Shown in pieces: positions 8,050 to 16,628 of a stretch of DNA of 33,063 nucleotides. The stretch comes from an uncultured Polaromonas sp. (GTDB lineage Bacteria; Pseudomonadota; Gammaproteobacteria; Burkholderiales; Burkholderiaceae): the NCBI GenBank assembly GCA_946479075.1, contig CAMLDT010000011.1:1-33063 (forward strand), read 5' to 3'. The stretch's first letter is position 1. Every line of letters begins with the position of its first letter. A program made the translations under genes and the position numbers. The notes beneath the pieces are model-generated. The model did no database searches. It worked only from the letters and a program-made list of their open reading frames with translations, and was not told where the DNA came from.

Positions 8050-8769
8050 TCACTGCACTTTGGCTTCAGCCAGGTATTTCTCTACCTGCTGGGCGCTCAC
8101 GGCCCCGGGCACGCGCGTGCCGTCGGCAAAAATCAGGGTGGGCGTGCCGTTGATGCGGTACTTTCTGCCGAACTCGATGTTGCGTCCCACGGCACTGGCA
8201 TCACACGTGGCCGCGGCCACAGGCTGGTTGCGCACCATCAGGTCCTGCCAGGTTTTGCCGCGGTCTTTGGCGCACCAGATGTGCCTGGATTTCTCGACCG
8301 AATCCGGACTCAGGATCGGATAGAGAAACATGTGGATGGTCACGTCCGTGACCTTCTGCATGTCGCGCTCGAAGCGTTTGCAGTAGCCGCAGTTCGGGTC
8401 TTCAAACACCGCCAGCTTGCGTTTGCCGTTGCCGCGCACGATGGTGAAGGCATCCTTCAGCGGCAAGGCGTCGAAAGCCACGGCGTTGAGCTTGTCCACC
8501 CGTTCTTCGGTCAGGTTGCGCCGCAGTTTGGTGTCGATCAACTGGCCCTGGATCAGGAAGTTTCCCTCGGCATCGGTGTAGAAAATTTCGTTCCCACTGA
8601 CGCGGACCTCGTAAAGGCCGTTCATGGGGGCCTTGCTGATTTCCTCGATGGGCGGCAGGCTGGGCAGGCGCTCGGCCAGGTTCTGGCGGATCGCGGCCTC
8701 CTGTGCAAAAGCGCTACCCAGGCCCAAGGCCAGCAGGCAGAAGGCGGCGATATATCTGAACAGTTTCAT
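8050..8769 (-). CDS. dsbC: Thiol:disulfide interchange protein DsbC
   Basis: A periplasmic disulfide isomerase of 239 residues. The signal peptide is MKLFRYIAAFCLLALGLGSA-FA, with cleavage near residue 22. An N-terminal dimerisation domain (about 25-85) is followed by a thioredoxin-fold domain with the active site C127-G-Y-C130 in FEDPNCGYCKRFE, the same dipeptide as E. coli DsbC. A second cysteine pair, C166 and C189, matches the spacing of the structural disulfide of DsbC. The cis-Pro region is NGTPTLIFADG. It lies 37 nt downstream of the ubiH-like gene on the same strand, probably co-transcribed. It requires a DsbD-type reductase encoded elsewhere. Confidence 0.95.
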   Translation of the reverse strand: MKLFRYIAAFCLLALGLGSAFAQEAAIRQNLAERLPSLPPIEEISKAPMNGLYEVRVSGNEIFYTDAEGNFLIQGQLIDTKLRRNLTEERVDKLNAVAFDALPLKDAFTIVRGNGKRKLAVFEDPNCGYCKRFERDMQKVTDVTIHMFLYPILSPDSVEKSRHIWCAKDRGKTWQDLMVRNQPVAAATCDASAVGRNIEFGRKYRINGTPTLIFADGTRVPGAVSAQQVEKYLAEAKVQ

Positions 8770-8806
8770 TGTTTTTTCCGGTTCGGTTTTTTCAGTATGT
8801 CGGTGG

Positions 8807-9916
8807 TCAACCGCGCCCCATGGCCTGCCGCGTCACCCATTGCTTGAGCGGCCCGGCTTTGGCAAAACGCGTCATGCCCCAGTTGCGCAGCGCCTGCCAG
8901 CGCACATCGGTTTGCGCAAACAGGCTGTGCAGGCCGTCGGTCACCGCACCCATGGCCGCCACGTCGGCCTTGCGTGCACGTTCATAACGGCGGAGCAGTT
9001 TCTCGTCACCCAGGCCGCGCCAGTACTCACGCGCATGCACCACGGCGGCCAGTTCCGCGGCGTCGGCCAGCCCCAGGTTCAGCCCCTGGCCGGCCAGCGG
9101 ATGCACCGTGTGGGCGGCATCGCCCGCCAGCGCCCAGCCCGGCCCGACCCAGCGCTCGGCGGTGGCCAGTGCCAGCGGCCAGGCCGAGCGGCTGCTGGTC
9201 AGTTGCAGGCGGCCGGCTTCGGCGCTGCACGCCTGTTGCACGGCCGACGCGAACTCTTCGGGCCGCAGTTTTTCAAGCAGGGCCGCGCGTTCCACCGGGA
9301 CAGACCAGACCAGCGCCAGAGAGTTCCCCTGATCGCCGTCCATGGGCAGCAGCGCCAGCACCTCGCCCTGGCTGAACCACTGGCGCGCCACACCCTGGTG
9401 CGGCAGGTCGCTCTGCAGGCGCGCGGCGATGGCTTTTTGCGGGTAGGGCTTGACGGTCCAGGCGGCGCCGAATTCGTTGCGGCTGCTGCTGGCCTTGCCT
9501 TCACAGACCACACTCAGCGCCGCCGGCACCGGCGCCGGGACGGTTTCAATCTGAGGCTGGTAACGCACGGCCTCGGCCAACTGCTGCTCCAGAGCGGGTA
9601 CATCCACAATCCAGGCCAGCGGCGTGCCGCTGCGGTCGGCGTCGAACGCAAGCTGCCCGCCGTCGTCGCCGCGGACCTGCATCTCGGTCACGGCCGTGGC
9701 AGATGGCGGCTCCGGCCAGGCCCGCAGCGATTCCAGCAGCTGCCGCGAGGCGCTGTTCAGCGCATAGGCGCGCACATCCTGGGCCACCGGCGTGGGACTG
9801 TCCGGCACCGGGCGCGCCACCAGCGCCACGCGCAAGCGCTCGCGCGCCAGCAACAGCGCCAGGGTGCGGCCGACCACGCCGCCACCGCGAATACAGACAT
9901 CAAAGGATTTGGGCAT
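8807..9916 (-). CDS. FAD-dependent UbiH/UbiF/VisC-family hydroxylase
   Basis: A 369-residue flavoprotein monooxygenase. The ADP-binding motif is GGGVVG (11-16) in FDVCIRGGGVVGRTLALLLA. The second FAD motif, GDAAHTVHPLAGQGLNLGLAD, begins at residue 265 and is the signature of the ubiquinone-hydroxylase family. It probably hydroxylates a ring position of a ubiquinone precursor at the inner membrane face. Which position (UbiH, UbiF, UbiI or a broad-range enzyme) cannot be decided here, so no symbol is given. The ATG chosen gives MPKSFDVCIRGGG. No strong ribosome site is visible. It is divergent from the MOSC gene with 74 bp between starts and is followed by dsbC. Confidence 0.88.
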   Translation of the reverse strand: MPKSFDVCIRGGGVVGRTLALLLARERLRVALVARPVPDSPTPVAQDVRAYALNSASRQLLESLRAWPEPPSATAVTEMQVRGDDGGQLAFDADRSGTPLAWIVDVPALEQQLAEAVRYQPQIETVPAPVPAALSVVCEGKASSSRNEFGAAWTVKPYPQKAIAARLQSDLPHQGVARQWFSQGEVLALLPMDGDQGNSLALVWSVPVERAALLEKLRPEEFASAVQQACSAEAGRLQLTSSRSAWPLALATAERWVGPGWALAGDAAHTVHPLAGQGLNLGLADAAELAAVVHAREYWRGLGDEKLLRRYERARKADVAAMGAVTDGLHSLFAQTDVRWQALRNWGMTRFAKAGPLKQWVTRQAMGRG

Positions 9917-9990
9917 GGGCCATTTTAGGAGCCGGTGCAAAATCACACCCCTGTAGGGCCTGAAACCATATTTTTTGAAGGATCCGTCAC

Positions 9991-10905
9991 GTGAGCGAAG
10001 CATTGAGCCCAGATTCCGGCGCGCCGCCGGCCGACGTCAACGCAGTCATCAGCGCGCTGTGGGTTTATCCCGTGAAGTCCTGCGCCGGTGTGCAGGTCCA
10101 GGAAGCCATCCTGACAGAGACCGGGCTGGAGTTCGACCGCGCCTGGATGGTGGTGAACGAGCAGGGCGAATTCATGACCCAGCGCGAATTGCCGCGTATG
10201 GCGTTGATCCGGCCGCAGCTGCGCACCCAGGACATGGTGCTGCGCGCGCCCGGCATGCTGGCCCTGCACATCGCCCTCGATGAGGTGCAGGAGCCGGTTC
10301 GCGTGAAGGTCTGGAAAGACGATGTCAAGGCCTATGACATGGGCCCGGTGGCTGCCCAGTGGTTCAGCGATTTTCTCGGGGCAAAACTGCGTCTTGTGCG
10401 TTTCGACCCGGAGGAAAAACGCCTGTCGAGCGCGCGCTGGACCGGCGGTGTGGAAGCGCTCAACCAGTTCAGTGACGGCTACCCCCTGCTGGTGATCAGC
10501 GAGGCTTCGCTGGAGGGGCTCAATGGCCGGCTGCAGGCGGCCGGCAACACGCCCGTCACCATGGAAAGGTTCCGGCCCAACATCGTGCTGGGAGCCGCCA
10601 GTGCTGCTTCGCCCGATGCCCTGGCTGCCCATGATGAGGACCGGATGGACGGCTTGTGGGTGACCACGGCGCAGGGTCTGGCCCGGCTCAAGCCGGTCAA
10701 GCCCTGCGCACGCTGTCCGATTCCCAACATCGATCCGGCCACCGCGCTCAGCAGCCCGGAGGTCAATGACACGTTGCAGGCTTATCGCCAGGATCCGCGC
10801 CTGGGCGGCGCCCTGAGTTTTGGCATGAACCTGATCCGGCTTGACAGCGAGGACCACCTGCTGCGGGTGGGGCAGCCCGTGGGCGCGACCTACGGTTTCG
10901 ACTGA
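9991..10905 (+). CDS. MOSC domain protein (YcbX/mARC-like)
   Basis: A 304-residue molybdenum-cofactor-binding protein. An N-terminal MOSC_N beta-barrel (about 15-125) begins with the typical ALWVYPVKSCAGVQV. The MOSC domain (about 145-295) contains the conserved cysteine C239 in KPCARCPIPNIDPAT, the expected Mo ligand. Family members such as E. coli YcbX and eukaryotic mARC reduce N-hydroxylated compounds; the physiological substrate here is unknown. The start is GTG with GAAGGA 7 nt upstream. Unlike YcbX there is no C-terminal ferredoxin domain, so an external electron donor would be needed. Its last 16 bp overlap the end of the convergent GGDEF-like gene. Confidence 0.9.
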   Translation: MSEALSPDSGAPPADVNAVISALWVYPVKSCAGVQVQEAILTETGLEFDRAWMVVNEQGEFMTQRELPRMALIRPQLRTQDMVLRAPGMLALHIALDEVQEPVRVKVWKDDVKAYDMGPVAAQWFSDFLGAKLRLVRFDPEEKRLSSARWTGGVEALNQFSDGYPLLVISEASLEGLNGRLQAAGNTPVTMERFRPNIVLGAASAASPDALAAHDEDRMDGLWVTTAQGLARLKPVKPCARCPIPNIDPATALSSPEVNDTLQAYRQDPRLGGALSFGMNLIRLDSEDHLLRVGQPVGATYGFD

Positions 10906-12695
10906 ATCCCGGACGGCAAGGCGCTTTCGGTTTCGTTTTCGTCCAGCCCCGAATCCGGCTCCAGAGGCATGGGCCGGGTCAGCTCGGGCTCCAGAAACCG
11001 GATGGGACGGCGTGAGCGCCGCCCCATGCTCGACAGCAGCCCGCCGAGCGCCTGGTCGAGCGCGGGCCCGTCCATCAGGCGTTCCTTGAGCAGCACGCCG
11101 GCCACGTGGAACTGCAGCACCACCTCGGGCTTGAGGCCCTTGAGCGGCATCAGGCCGGCCGCGATCAGGCGCGCCGCCATCTCCGTCACCGGCTCGCGCG
11201 AGCTCAGGCCTTCGAGGATCAGGCCGAAACGGGCTTCATCCACCCGGCCTACCGTGTCGACGTCGCGCAGGATGCGGCGCAGTTTGATCACCGCGCGCAG
11301 CAGACTCTGCTCGGCCACGGCGATGCCGTAGCTGCGCCGGATGTAGGGGTAGTTGACCAGCTCCACGTACACCACGGCGGCTTGTTCCTTGTGCCGGATG
11401 GCGCGGGAGACCACCTGTTGCAGGCGGTCCTGGAACAGGTGCGCGGCCAGCAGCCCGGTCAGTGCGTCCTGGCTGGCCATGGCCTGTTCGCGTGACTCGA
11501 CGCCATGCCGCTCACGCGAGCGCACGTTCAGCGCGACCAGCAACATTGGCACCTCGAAGGCCAGCGACAGCATCAGCGCGTGTTCGGACAACCAGGAGGT
11601 AGGCGCCACGCCGAAGATGCGCGCCACCAGCAGCAAGGTGGACAGCGCCAGCGGGACGAAGCCGGCCAGCACCCAGGCCGCCACCACGTCCCTGCGCCGC
11701 CAGGCCAGGAAAGCCGTGGACAGGCCGAAGACGACTGCCAGCACCAGGTAGCCGCCGATCAGGCGCACCCCGAGCTGGCGGTCCAGCCAGAGGTAAGCCA
11801 GCGCGAGCAGCGGGCCGGCCAGGCTGGTCGCCAGCACCACGCGGTCAAACCTGGGATGGCGGCCGGTGATGGCGCACAGTTTGCGCAGCACCAGCAGCGC
11901 CGCACTGCCGCCCAGCAAGCCGAACACACCCTGGGCCGCGTTGTTCCAGGCGGCGTGTTCGCTCCACACCAGGTGGCCGGCCATGCCGCTGGTGCTGGCG
12001 ATGACCATCACCATGACCGTGGCGTAGCCGGCATACAGGCCGTAGGCCGCATCGCGATAAACCCAGCACTGCGCGGCGCCGGCGACGATCAGCAACAGCA
12101 GCGCACCCATCACGATGCCGATGATCATGTAGCCGACCTGCAGCCGGTGGCTGCGCACCTGCCCGGAAATGACGTTGACCGGGATGTCGGCACTCGTGAC
12201 GTGCTGGATGCGGACGTAGACGTCGTGCACCGCTTTTTCTGTGAGCGCCAGCCTGAACTGCGCGAACCGTCCCGGCTCCGGCCAGCTGGCCACGGGCAGG
12301 GTGTCGCCTGCGGTCTGCGCGGCCCAGTCGCCTCCGGCCCCTTGCTGAAACACGGTCACACTGTCCAGCAGCGGCAAGGGGAATTCGAGCACCCAGTCCG
12401 GCTGGGTGCCGGGCGAGCGGCTGAAACGATAGTGTTGCCACAGCGCCGCACGTTGCCCCAGGGAATAAATCGTGTTGGCCCGCCCGGGCGCCATCTTTGC
12501 CCGCTGGCTGCCGCTGACCACCTGGGAGAGTGTGGCCGTGCCGTCGGGGTCTATCCAGGTCAGGCCGCGGGTCTGCAGGTCCATCACCTCGCTGGCCTGA
12601 TCGAGCACCACCACGGGCTGGGCTTGCGCCGGGTTTGCCTGCAAACACAACACGGCCAGCAACAAGGCCGCCAGAAGGGGGGCGGCATATCGCAT
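10890..12695 (-). CDS. 7TMR-DISM membrane sensor with degenerate GGDEF domain
   Basis: A 601-residue inner-membrane protein. It has a signal peptide (MRYAAPLLAALLLAVLCLQA), a periplasmic 7TMR-DISMED2-type beta domain (about 30-165), seven membrane helices (about 185-395), and a cytoplasmic GGDEF-fold domain (about 420-560) with a Pro/Glu-rich tail. At the catalytic signature the sequence is GRVDEARFGLIL, so GGDEF is replaced by DEARF (486-490). The upstream I-site-like RDVD (477-480) is kept. It is therefore predicted to be inactive as a diguanylate cyclase, perhaps a c-di-GMP or GTP sensor or partner protein. The start is set at the signal peptide; it is divergent from ychF with only 31 bp between. 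Confidence 0.88.
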   Translation of the reverse strand: MRYAAPLLAALLLAVLCLQANPAQAQPVVVLDQASEVMDLQTRGLTWIDPDGTATLSQVVSGSQRAKMAPGRANTIYSLGQRAALWQHYRFSRSPGTQPDWVLEFPLPLLDSVTVFQQGAGGDWAAQTAGDTLPVASWPEPGRFAQFRLALTEKAVHDVYVRIQHVTSADIPVNVISGQVRSHRLQVGYMIIGIVMGALLLLIVAGAAQCWVYRDAAYGLYAGYATVMVMVIASTSGMAGHLVWSEHAAWNNAAQGVFGLLGGSAALLVLRKLCAITGRHPRFDRVVLATSLAGPLLALAYLWLDRQLGVRLIGGYLVLAVVFGLSTAFLAWRRRDVVAAWVLAGFVPLALSTLLLVARIFGVAPTSWLSEHALMLSLAFEVPMLLVALNVRSRERHGVESREQAMASQDALTGLLAAHLFQDRLQQVVSRAIRHKEQAAVVYVELVNYPYIRRSYGIAVAEQSLLRAVIKLRRILRDVDTVGRVDEARFGLILEGLSSREPVTEMAARLIAAGLMPLKGLKPEVVLQFHVAGVLLKERLMDGPALDQALGGLLSSMGRRSRRPIRFLEPELTRPMPLEPDSGLDENETESALPSGIQSKP

Positions 12696-12726
12696 ACACT
12701 TCTTAGCCTCTTTTTGAAGGTTTGTC

Positions 12727-13818
12727 ATGAGTTTGAAGTGCGGCATCGTAGGCTTGCCTAACGTCGGGAAATCCACCCTGTTCAATGCGTTGACCAAAGC
12801 GGGGATCGCGGCTGAAAACTACCCCTTTTGTACGATTGAACCCAACGTCGGGATTGTGGAAGTGCCAGACCCGAGACTGGCCCAGTTGGCGGCCATCGTC
12901 AATCCGGAGAAGATCCAGTCCGCGATTGTTGAATTTGTGGACATCGCCGGCCTGGTGGCCGGCGCCAGCACCGGTGAAGGCCTGGGCAACAAGTTCCTGG
13001 CCCACATCCGCGAGACCGACGCCACCGTCAATGTGGTGCGTTGTTTCGAAGACGACAACGTGATCCATGTGGCCGGCAAGGTGGACCCGATCTCCGACAT
13101 CGAGGTGATCCAGACCGAGCTGTGCCTGGCCGATCTGGCGGCTGTCGAAAAAGCCCTGCACCGCGTCACCAAGCTTGCGCGCTCGGGTGACAAGGAGTCC
13201 ATCAAGCTGGTGGCCATCCTGGAAAAATGCCAGGCCGCGCTCAACGAGACGAAACCGGTGCGCACCATCGATTTCAGCAAGGAAGAGCTGCCGCTGCTCA
13301 AGCAGTTCTTCCTGATCACTGCCAAGCCCGCGATGTTTGTCGCCAACGTGGCCGAAGACGGCTTCGAGAACAACCCCTTCCTGGACCGCCTCAAAGCCTA
13401 TGCCGCCGAGCAGAGGGCGCCGGTGGTGGCGATCTGCGCCAAGATGGAAGCCGAGATGGCCGACATGGAGGAAGAGGACAAGAAGATGTTCCTCGCCGAG
13501 ATCGGCCAGGACGAGCCCGGCCTGAACCGCCTGATCGTCGCTGCCTACAAGTTGCTGGGCCTGCAGACCTATTTCACGGCGGGCGTCAAGGAAGTGCGCG
13601 CCTGGACCATCCACGTCGGCGACACCGGTCCACAGGCCGCCGGTGTGATCCACACCGATTTCGAAAAAGGCTACATCCGCGCCCAGACCATCGCCTTCGA
13701 CGATTACATCGCCTACAAGGGTGAGCAGGGCGCCAAGGATGCCGGCAAGATGCGCAGCGAAGGCAAGGAATACGTCGTCAAGGATGGCGACGTGATGAAC
13801 TTCCTCTTTAGCAGCTAG
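12727..13818 (+). CDS. ychF: Ribosome-associated redox-sensitive ATPase YchF
   Basis: A 363-residue Obg-family P-loop protein. The G1 motif is GLPNVGKST (9-17), followed by G3 [10 protein letters not shown], a coiled-coil insertion and the C-terminal TGS domain ([15 protein letters not shown] onward). YchF prefers ATP to GTP, binds the 70S ribosome and responds to oxidative stress. Length and sequence are typical. The ribosome site GAAGG lies 6 nt before the ATG. The promoter must lie within or beside the start of the divergent sensor gene. The TAG stop is unusual in that its G is the first base of the left inverted repeat of the element that follows. Confidence 0.97.
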   Translation: MSLKCGIVGLPNVGKSTLFNALTKAGIAAENYPFCTIEPNVGIVEVPDPRLAQLAAIVNPEKIQSAIVEFVDIAGLVAGASTGEGLGNKFLAHIRETDATVNVVRCFEDDNVIHVAGKVDPISDIEVIQTELCLADLAAVEKALHRVTKLARSGDKESIKLVAILEKCQAALNETKPVRTIDFSKEELPLLKQFFLITAKPAMFVANVAEDGFENNPFLDRLKAYAAEQRAPVVAICAKMEAEMADMEEEDKKMFLAEIGQDEPGLNRLIVAAYKLLGLQTYFTAGVKEVRAWTIHVGDTGPQAAGVIHTDFEKGYIRAQTIAFDDYIAYKGEQGAKDAGKMRSEGKEYVVKDGDVMNFLFSS

Positions 13819-14082
13819 GGCCTGTTCACCCTATTTATGCAAGATGCGTTGCGAGTCAAAAAGGTCATGCACGAGGCGCAAAACGCAGCCGGGCTAACGC
13901 CCGGCAAGGCTTTGCAACACTGCGCATGGACTTTTTGGCCGCAACCCGGAGGGAGCGTGCTTAAAACAACGCCACTCGTTGTTGCACTCCTAGTCCAGCC
14001 GGCCAGGCTGGGCGTCGTCGCGCGCCTAGATTGGCGCCGTTTTAAACACGTTCGCACTTGCGTAAATAGGGTGAACAGGCCC
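13818..14082. mobile_element. 265-bp MITE-like element with 26-bp terminal inverted repeats
   Basis: The left end GGGCCTGTTCACCCTATTTA (13818 onward, 26 bp) and the right end at 14057-14082 are inverted copies with one mismatch. The inside is two further imperfect palindromes. One is about 13847-13947, where GTTGCG...CAAAAAG pairs with CTTTTTGGCCGCAAC around GCCGGGCTAACGCCCGGC. The other is about 13956-14050, with GTGCTTAAAACAACGCC against GGCGCCGTTTTAAACAC. There is no credible ORF. No target duplication is visible. Together with 14083-14201, in which I see only degenerate GC-rich spacer before the next gene, it fills the 383-bp gap after ychF. Confidence 0.65.
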
Positions 14083-14201
14083 TTGAGCGCACCCCTGCCT
14101 GGTCTCACTTCGTGTAGCCCATCCTCCCCTTGCAGGGGACGCCGCCTGTCGCCCGGCAAAGCCGGTTCGACGGCGACGCTTGAAAGTACAGCGCCGATCA
14201 C

Positions 14202-14948
14202 ATGACAGAACCCGTCCGCCTCGCCAAGGCCCTGGCGAAGATGCTCAACTGCTCGCGCCGCGAGGCCGAGCAGTACATCGAGGGGGGCTGGGTGCGTGTG
14301 GATGGTGTGGTGGTGGAGGAGCCGCAGGCCCGTGTGGGCGCTGAAAAGATAGAACTGGATCGCGACGCCAGCCTGCTGGCGCTGACACCGGTCACGGTCT
14401 TGCTGCACAAGCCAGCGGGCTACGAGGCCGGACTCGATGGTGGCGGCCGGCCGTCCCGGCCGGCGATGCAACTGCTGGTGCCGGCAAACCGGTCGGCCGA
14501 GGACCGCTCTGGCATCCGTTCGCTCAAAAAACATGTCAGCGCGCAGGCACTGGCCACGCCCCTGGCCACGCCGGCCAGCGGCCTGGTGGTGTTCACCCAG
14601 GACTGGCGCGTGGCGCGCAAGCTCAGCGAGGACGCCTCGGTGATGGAGCATGAAGTGATTGTCGACGTCAGCGGCCAGCTGGTGCCCGGCGGCCTGGAGC
14701 GGCTCAACCGGGTCGATCATGGTTTCACCTACAACGGCATGTTGTTGCCGCCGGCCAAGGTGAGCTGGCAAAACGAAACCCGGCTGCGTTTTGCGCTCAA
14801 GGGCGAGCGGCCCGGCCAGATCGCCTACATGTGTGAAGCCGTGGGCCTGAACGTGCAGGCCATGAAACGCATACGTGTCGGCCGCGTGCCCATGAGCAGC
14901 CTGGCGGTCGGCCAGTGGCGCTACCTGTTGCCGACCGAGCGGTTCTAG
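14202..14948 (+). CDS. RsuA/RluF-family pseudouridine-synthase-like protein lacking the catalytic Asp
   Basis: A 248-residue protein with an N-terminal S4 RNA-binding domain (about 5-60: RLAKALAKMLNCSRREAEQY, then GGWVRVDGVVV). The RsuA/RluB/E/F-type pseudouridine synthase fold follows: VTVLLHKPAGYEA near 65-76 and the C-terminal MKRIRVGRVPMSSLAVGQWR. The catalytic motif, normally GRLD-xx-T-x-G-LL, reads TPLATPASGLVVFTQD, with A122 where the essential Asp should be and Pro for the Arg. It should bind RNA but not isomerise uridine by the known mechanism. The start is ATG without a strong ribosome site. The gene ends by sharing CTAG with the convergent YqaA-like gene. Confidence 0.85.
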   Translation: MTEPVRLAKALAKMLNCSRREAEQYIEGGWVRVDGVVVEEPQARVGAEKIELDRDASLLALTPVTVLLHKPAGYEAGLDGGGRPSRPAMQLLVPANRSAEDRSGIRSLKKHVSAQALATPLATPASGLVVFTQDWRVARKLSEDASVMEHEVIVDVSGQLVPGGLERLNRVDHGFTYNGMLLPPAKVSWQNETRLRFALKGERPGQIAYMCEAVGLNVQAMKRIRVGRVPMSSLAVGQWRYLLPTERF

Positions 14949-15436
14949 CCGCCCAGAAATTTGAAGCCGCCGGGGAAGGCCCAGATCAGCGCGCCGGTCA
15001 TCATGAAATAACGCGCGAACTTGCCGATGGCCATGTAGGCCACGCAGGGCCAGAACGGAAACTTCAGCCAGCCGGCGACCGCACACAGCGGGTCGCCGAC
15101 CGCCGGCAACCAGGCCAGCAGGCAGGCCTTGGGCCCGAGTTTTTCGAGCCAGCGTATGGCCCGGCCGTGGTGCGAGGAGTGCGAATATTTGTCCACCACC
15201 TTGTGCGCGCCATAACCCAGCCACCAGTCGAGCGCGCCGCCCAGTGTGTTGCCGGCCGTGGCCACCAGGATGGCCGGCCAGAACATGTGCGGGTTGAGCT
15301 TGACGAGGCCGAAAACGACGGGTTCGGAACCCAGCGGCAACAGCGTGGCCGAGATGAAGGACACCACAAACACCGTGCTCAGACCGTACTCAGGCAGTGC
15401 CAGCGCTTCTATCAGGTGTTGTAGCCAGAGTTCCAT
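14945..15436 (-). CDS. YqaA-type membrane protein (VTT/DedA-like)
   Basis: A 163-residue integral membrane protein of the YqaA/SNARE-associated (VTT, DedA-related) group. It has about four hydrophobic segments: AEYGLSTVFVVSFISATLLP-like helix 1, FWPAILVATAGNTLGGALDW helix 2, a re-entrant-looking LLAWLPAVGDPLCAVAGWL, and a C-terminal helix. The family-typical GNTLGG and P-x-VGDP-x-x-x-x-AG motifs are present. DedA relatives act in lipid flipping or proton-coupled transport, but the role of YqaA is not established. The start chosen is MELWLQHLIEAL; upstream extensions look non-coding. Its stop overlaps that of the pseudouridine-synthase-like gene by 3 bp of CTAG. Confidence 0.88.
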   Translation of the reverse strand: MELWLQHLIEALALPEYGLSTVFVVSFISATLLPLGSEPVVFGLVKLNPHMFWPAILVATAGNTLGGALDWWLGYGAHKVVDKYSHSSHHGRAIRWLEKLGPKACLLAWLPAVGDPLCAVAGWLKFPFWPCVAYMAIGKFARYFMMTGALIWAFPGGFKFLGG

Positions 15437-15511
15437 CTGCGGCAAGTATAGGGAGCAGCTGCCGTCCGGCACTGTAGGGCGGACGCCTGTCAGCTCGTGT
15501 GTAAATTTCGA

Positions 15512-15537
15512 TTGCTGAAATTTTGGGCAGCTACAAT
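15512..15537 (+). promoter_or_regulatory. Possible promoter of dusB-fis-purH
   Basis: TACAAT at 15532-15537 is a good -10 hexamer, 39 bp before dusB. TTGCTG at 15512-15517 is the nearest -35-like hexamer, but the spacer is only 14 bp, so the -35 is doubtful. Confidence 0.35.
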
Positions 15538-15575
15538 CAGCCCTCGTTTTTCGCCATTCCCTCGTCCACACCTCC

Positions 15576-16628
15576 ATGAACATCGGCCCCCACGTTTTGG
15601 CAAACAATCTGTTTGCAGCGCCCATGGCCGGCGTCACGGACCGGCCCTTCCGCCGGCTGTGCAAAACCCTGGGCGCGGGATACGCCGTCAGCGAGATGGT
15701 GACCTCACGCCGCGACCTCTGGGACACGCTGAAAACCTCGCGCCGCGCCAACCACGATGGCGAGGTGGCGCCGATTGCGGTGCAGATCGCCGGCACCGAC
15801 GCGCAGATGATGGCCGAGGCGGCCGCCTACAACATCGACCGCGGCGCGCAGATCATCGACATCAACATGGGTTGTCCGGCCAAGAAGGTCTGCAACAAAT
15901 GGGCCGGGTCGGCCCTGATGCAGGACGAGCCGCTGGCCCTGGCCATTGCCGAGGCGGTGGTCGCCGCCTGCGCGCCGCGCGGCGTGCCGGTCACGCTGAA
16001 GATGCGCACCGGCTGGGCCGAGTCGCACAAAAACGCCGTCACGCTGGCACGCGCCTTCGAAAGCGCCGGTGTCCAGATGCTGGCGGTGCACGGCCGCACG
16101 CGCGCCCAGGGCTACAAGGGCCAGGCCGAATACGACACGATTGCCGCGGTCAAGGCCGCGGTGCGCATTCCGGTGGTGGCCAACGGCGACATCACCACCC
16201 CCGAAAAAGCCCGCGATGTGCTGGCCCATACCGGTGCGGATGCCATCATGATCGGACGCGCAGCCCAGGGCCGGCCCTGGATCTTCCGCGAGATCGGCCA
16301 TTTTTTGGCGACCGGCACACATCTTGCGCCGCCGCTGGTGGCCGAGGTCAAACGCCTGCTGCTCGATCACCTGCTGGACCACTATGAACTTTATGGTGCG
16401 TTCAGCGGGGTACGCAGCGCGCGCAAGCACATCGGCTGGTATGTGAAAACGCTGCCGGGCGGCGAGGCTTTCCGCAGCCGCATGAACCTTCTGGAGGACA
16501 GCGAGGCGCAGTGGCAGGCGGTCGCCGATTTTTTTGATGCGCTGGGCGCGCGCATGGACCGCATGCCGGTGGTTGCGGCCAGCGAAGTGAATGAACAACA
16601 ACAGGACCGGGAGGGAGAGCTCGCATGA
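15576..16628 (+). CDS. dusB: tRNA-dihydrouridine synthase DusB
   Basis: A 350-residue FMN enzyme reducing uridine to dihydrouridine in the tRNA D-loop. It has N-terminal APMAGVTDRPFRRLC (FMN site), the catalytic cysteine C100 in NMGCPAKKVCNKWAGSAL, LAVHGRTRAQGYKG, and the phosphate-binding VVANGDITTPEKARDVL plus IMIGRAAQGRPWIF. A C-terminal helical domain follows. It is the first gene of dusB-fis-purH, the order expected for betaproteobacteria (dusB-fis is also found in enterobacteria). The stop overlaps the fis start as ATGA, which couples their translation. Confidence 0.97.
   Translation: MNIGPHVLANNLFAAPMAGVTDRPFRRLCKTLGAGYAVSEMVTSRRDLWDTLKTSRRANHDGEVAPIAVQIAGTDAQMMAEAAAYNIDRGAQIIDINMGCPAKKVCNKWAGSALMQDEPLALAIAEAVVAACAPRGVPVTLKMRTGWAESHKNAVTLARAFESAGVQMLAVHGRTRAQGYKGQAEYDTIAAVKAAVRIPVVANGDITTPEKARDVLAHTGADAIMIGRAAQGRPWIFREIGHFLATGTHLAPPLVAEVKRLLLDHLLDHYELYGAFSGVRSARKHIGWYVKTLPGGEAFRSRMNLLEDSEAQWQAVADFFDALGARMDRMPVVAASEVNEQQQDREGELA

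Noticed and set aside
13815..15224. A 469-codon open frame on the minus strand
   Set aside because: It runs across the MITE-like element and antisense to the pseudouridine-synthase-like gene, has no recognisable motif, and reads as Gln/His/Ala/Arg-rich antisense translation of a GC-rich gene.
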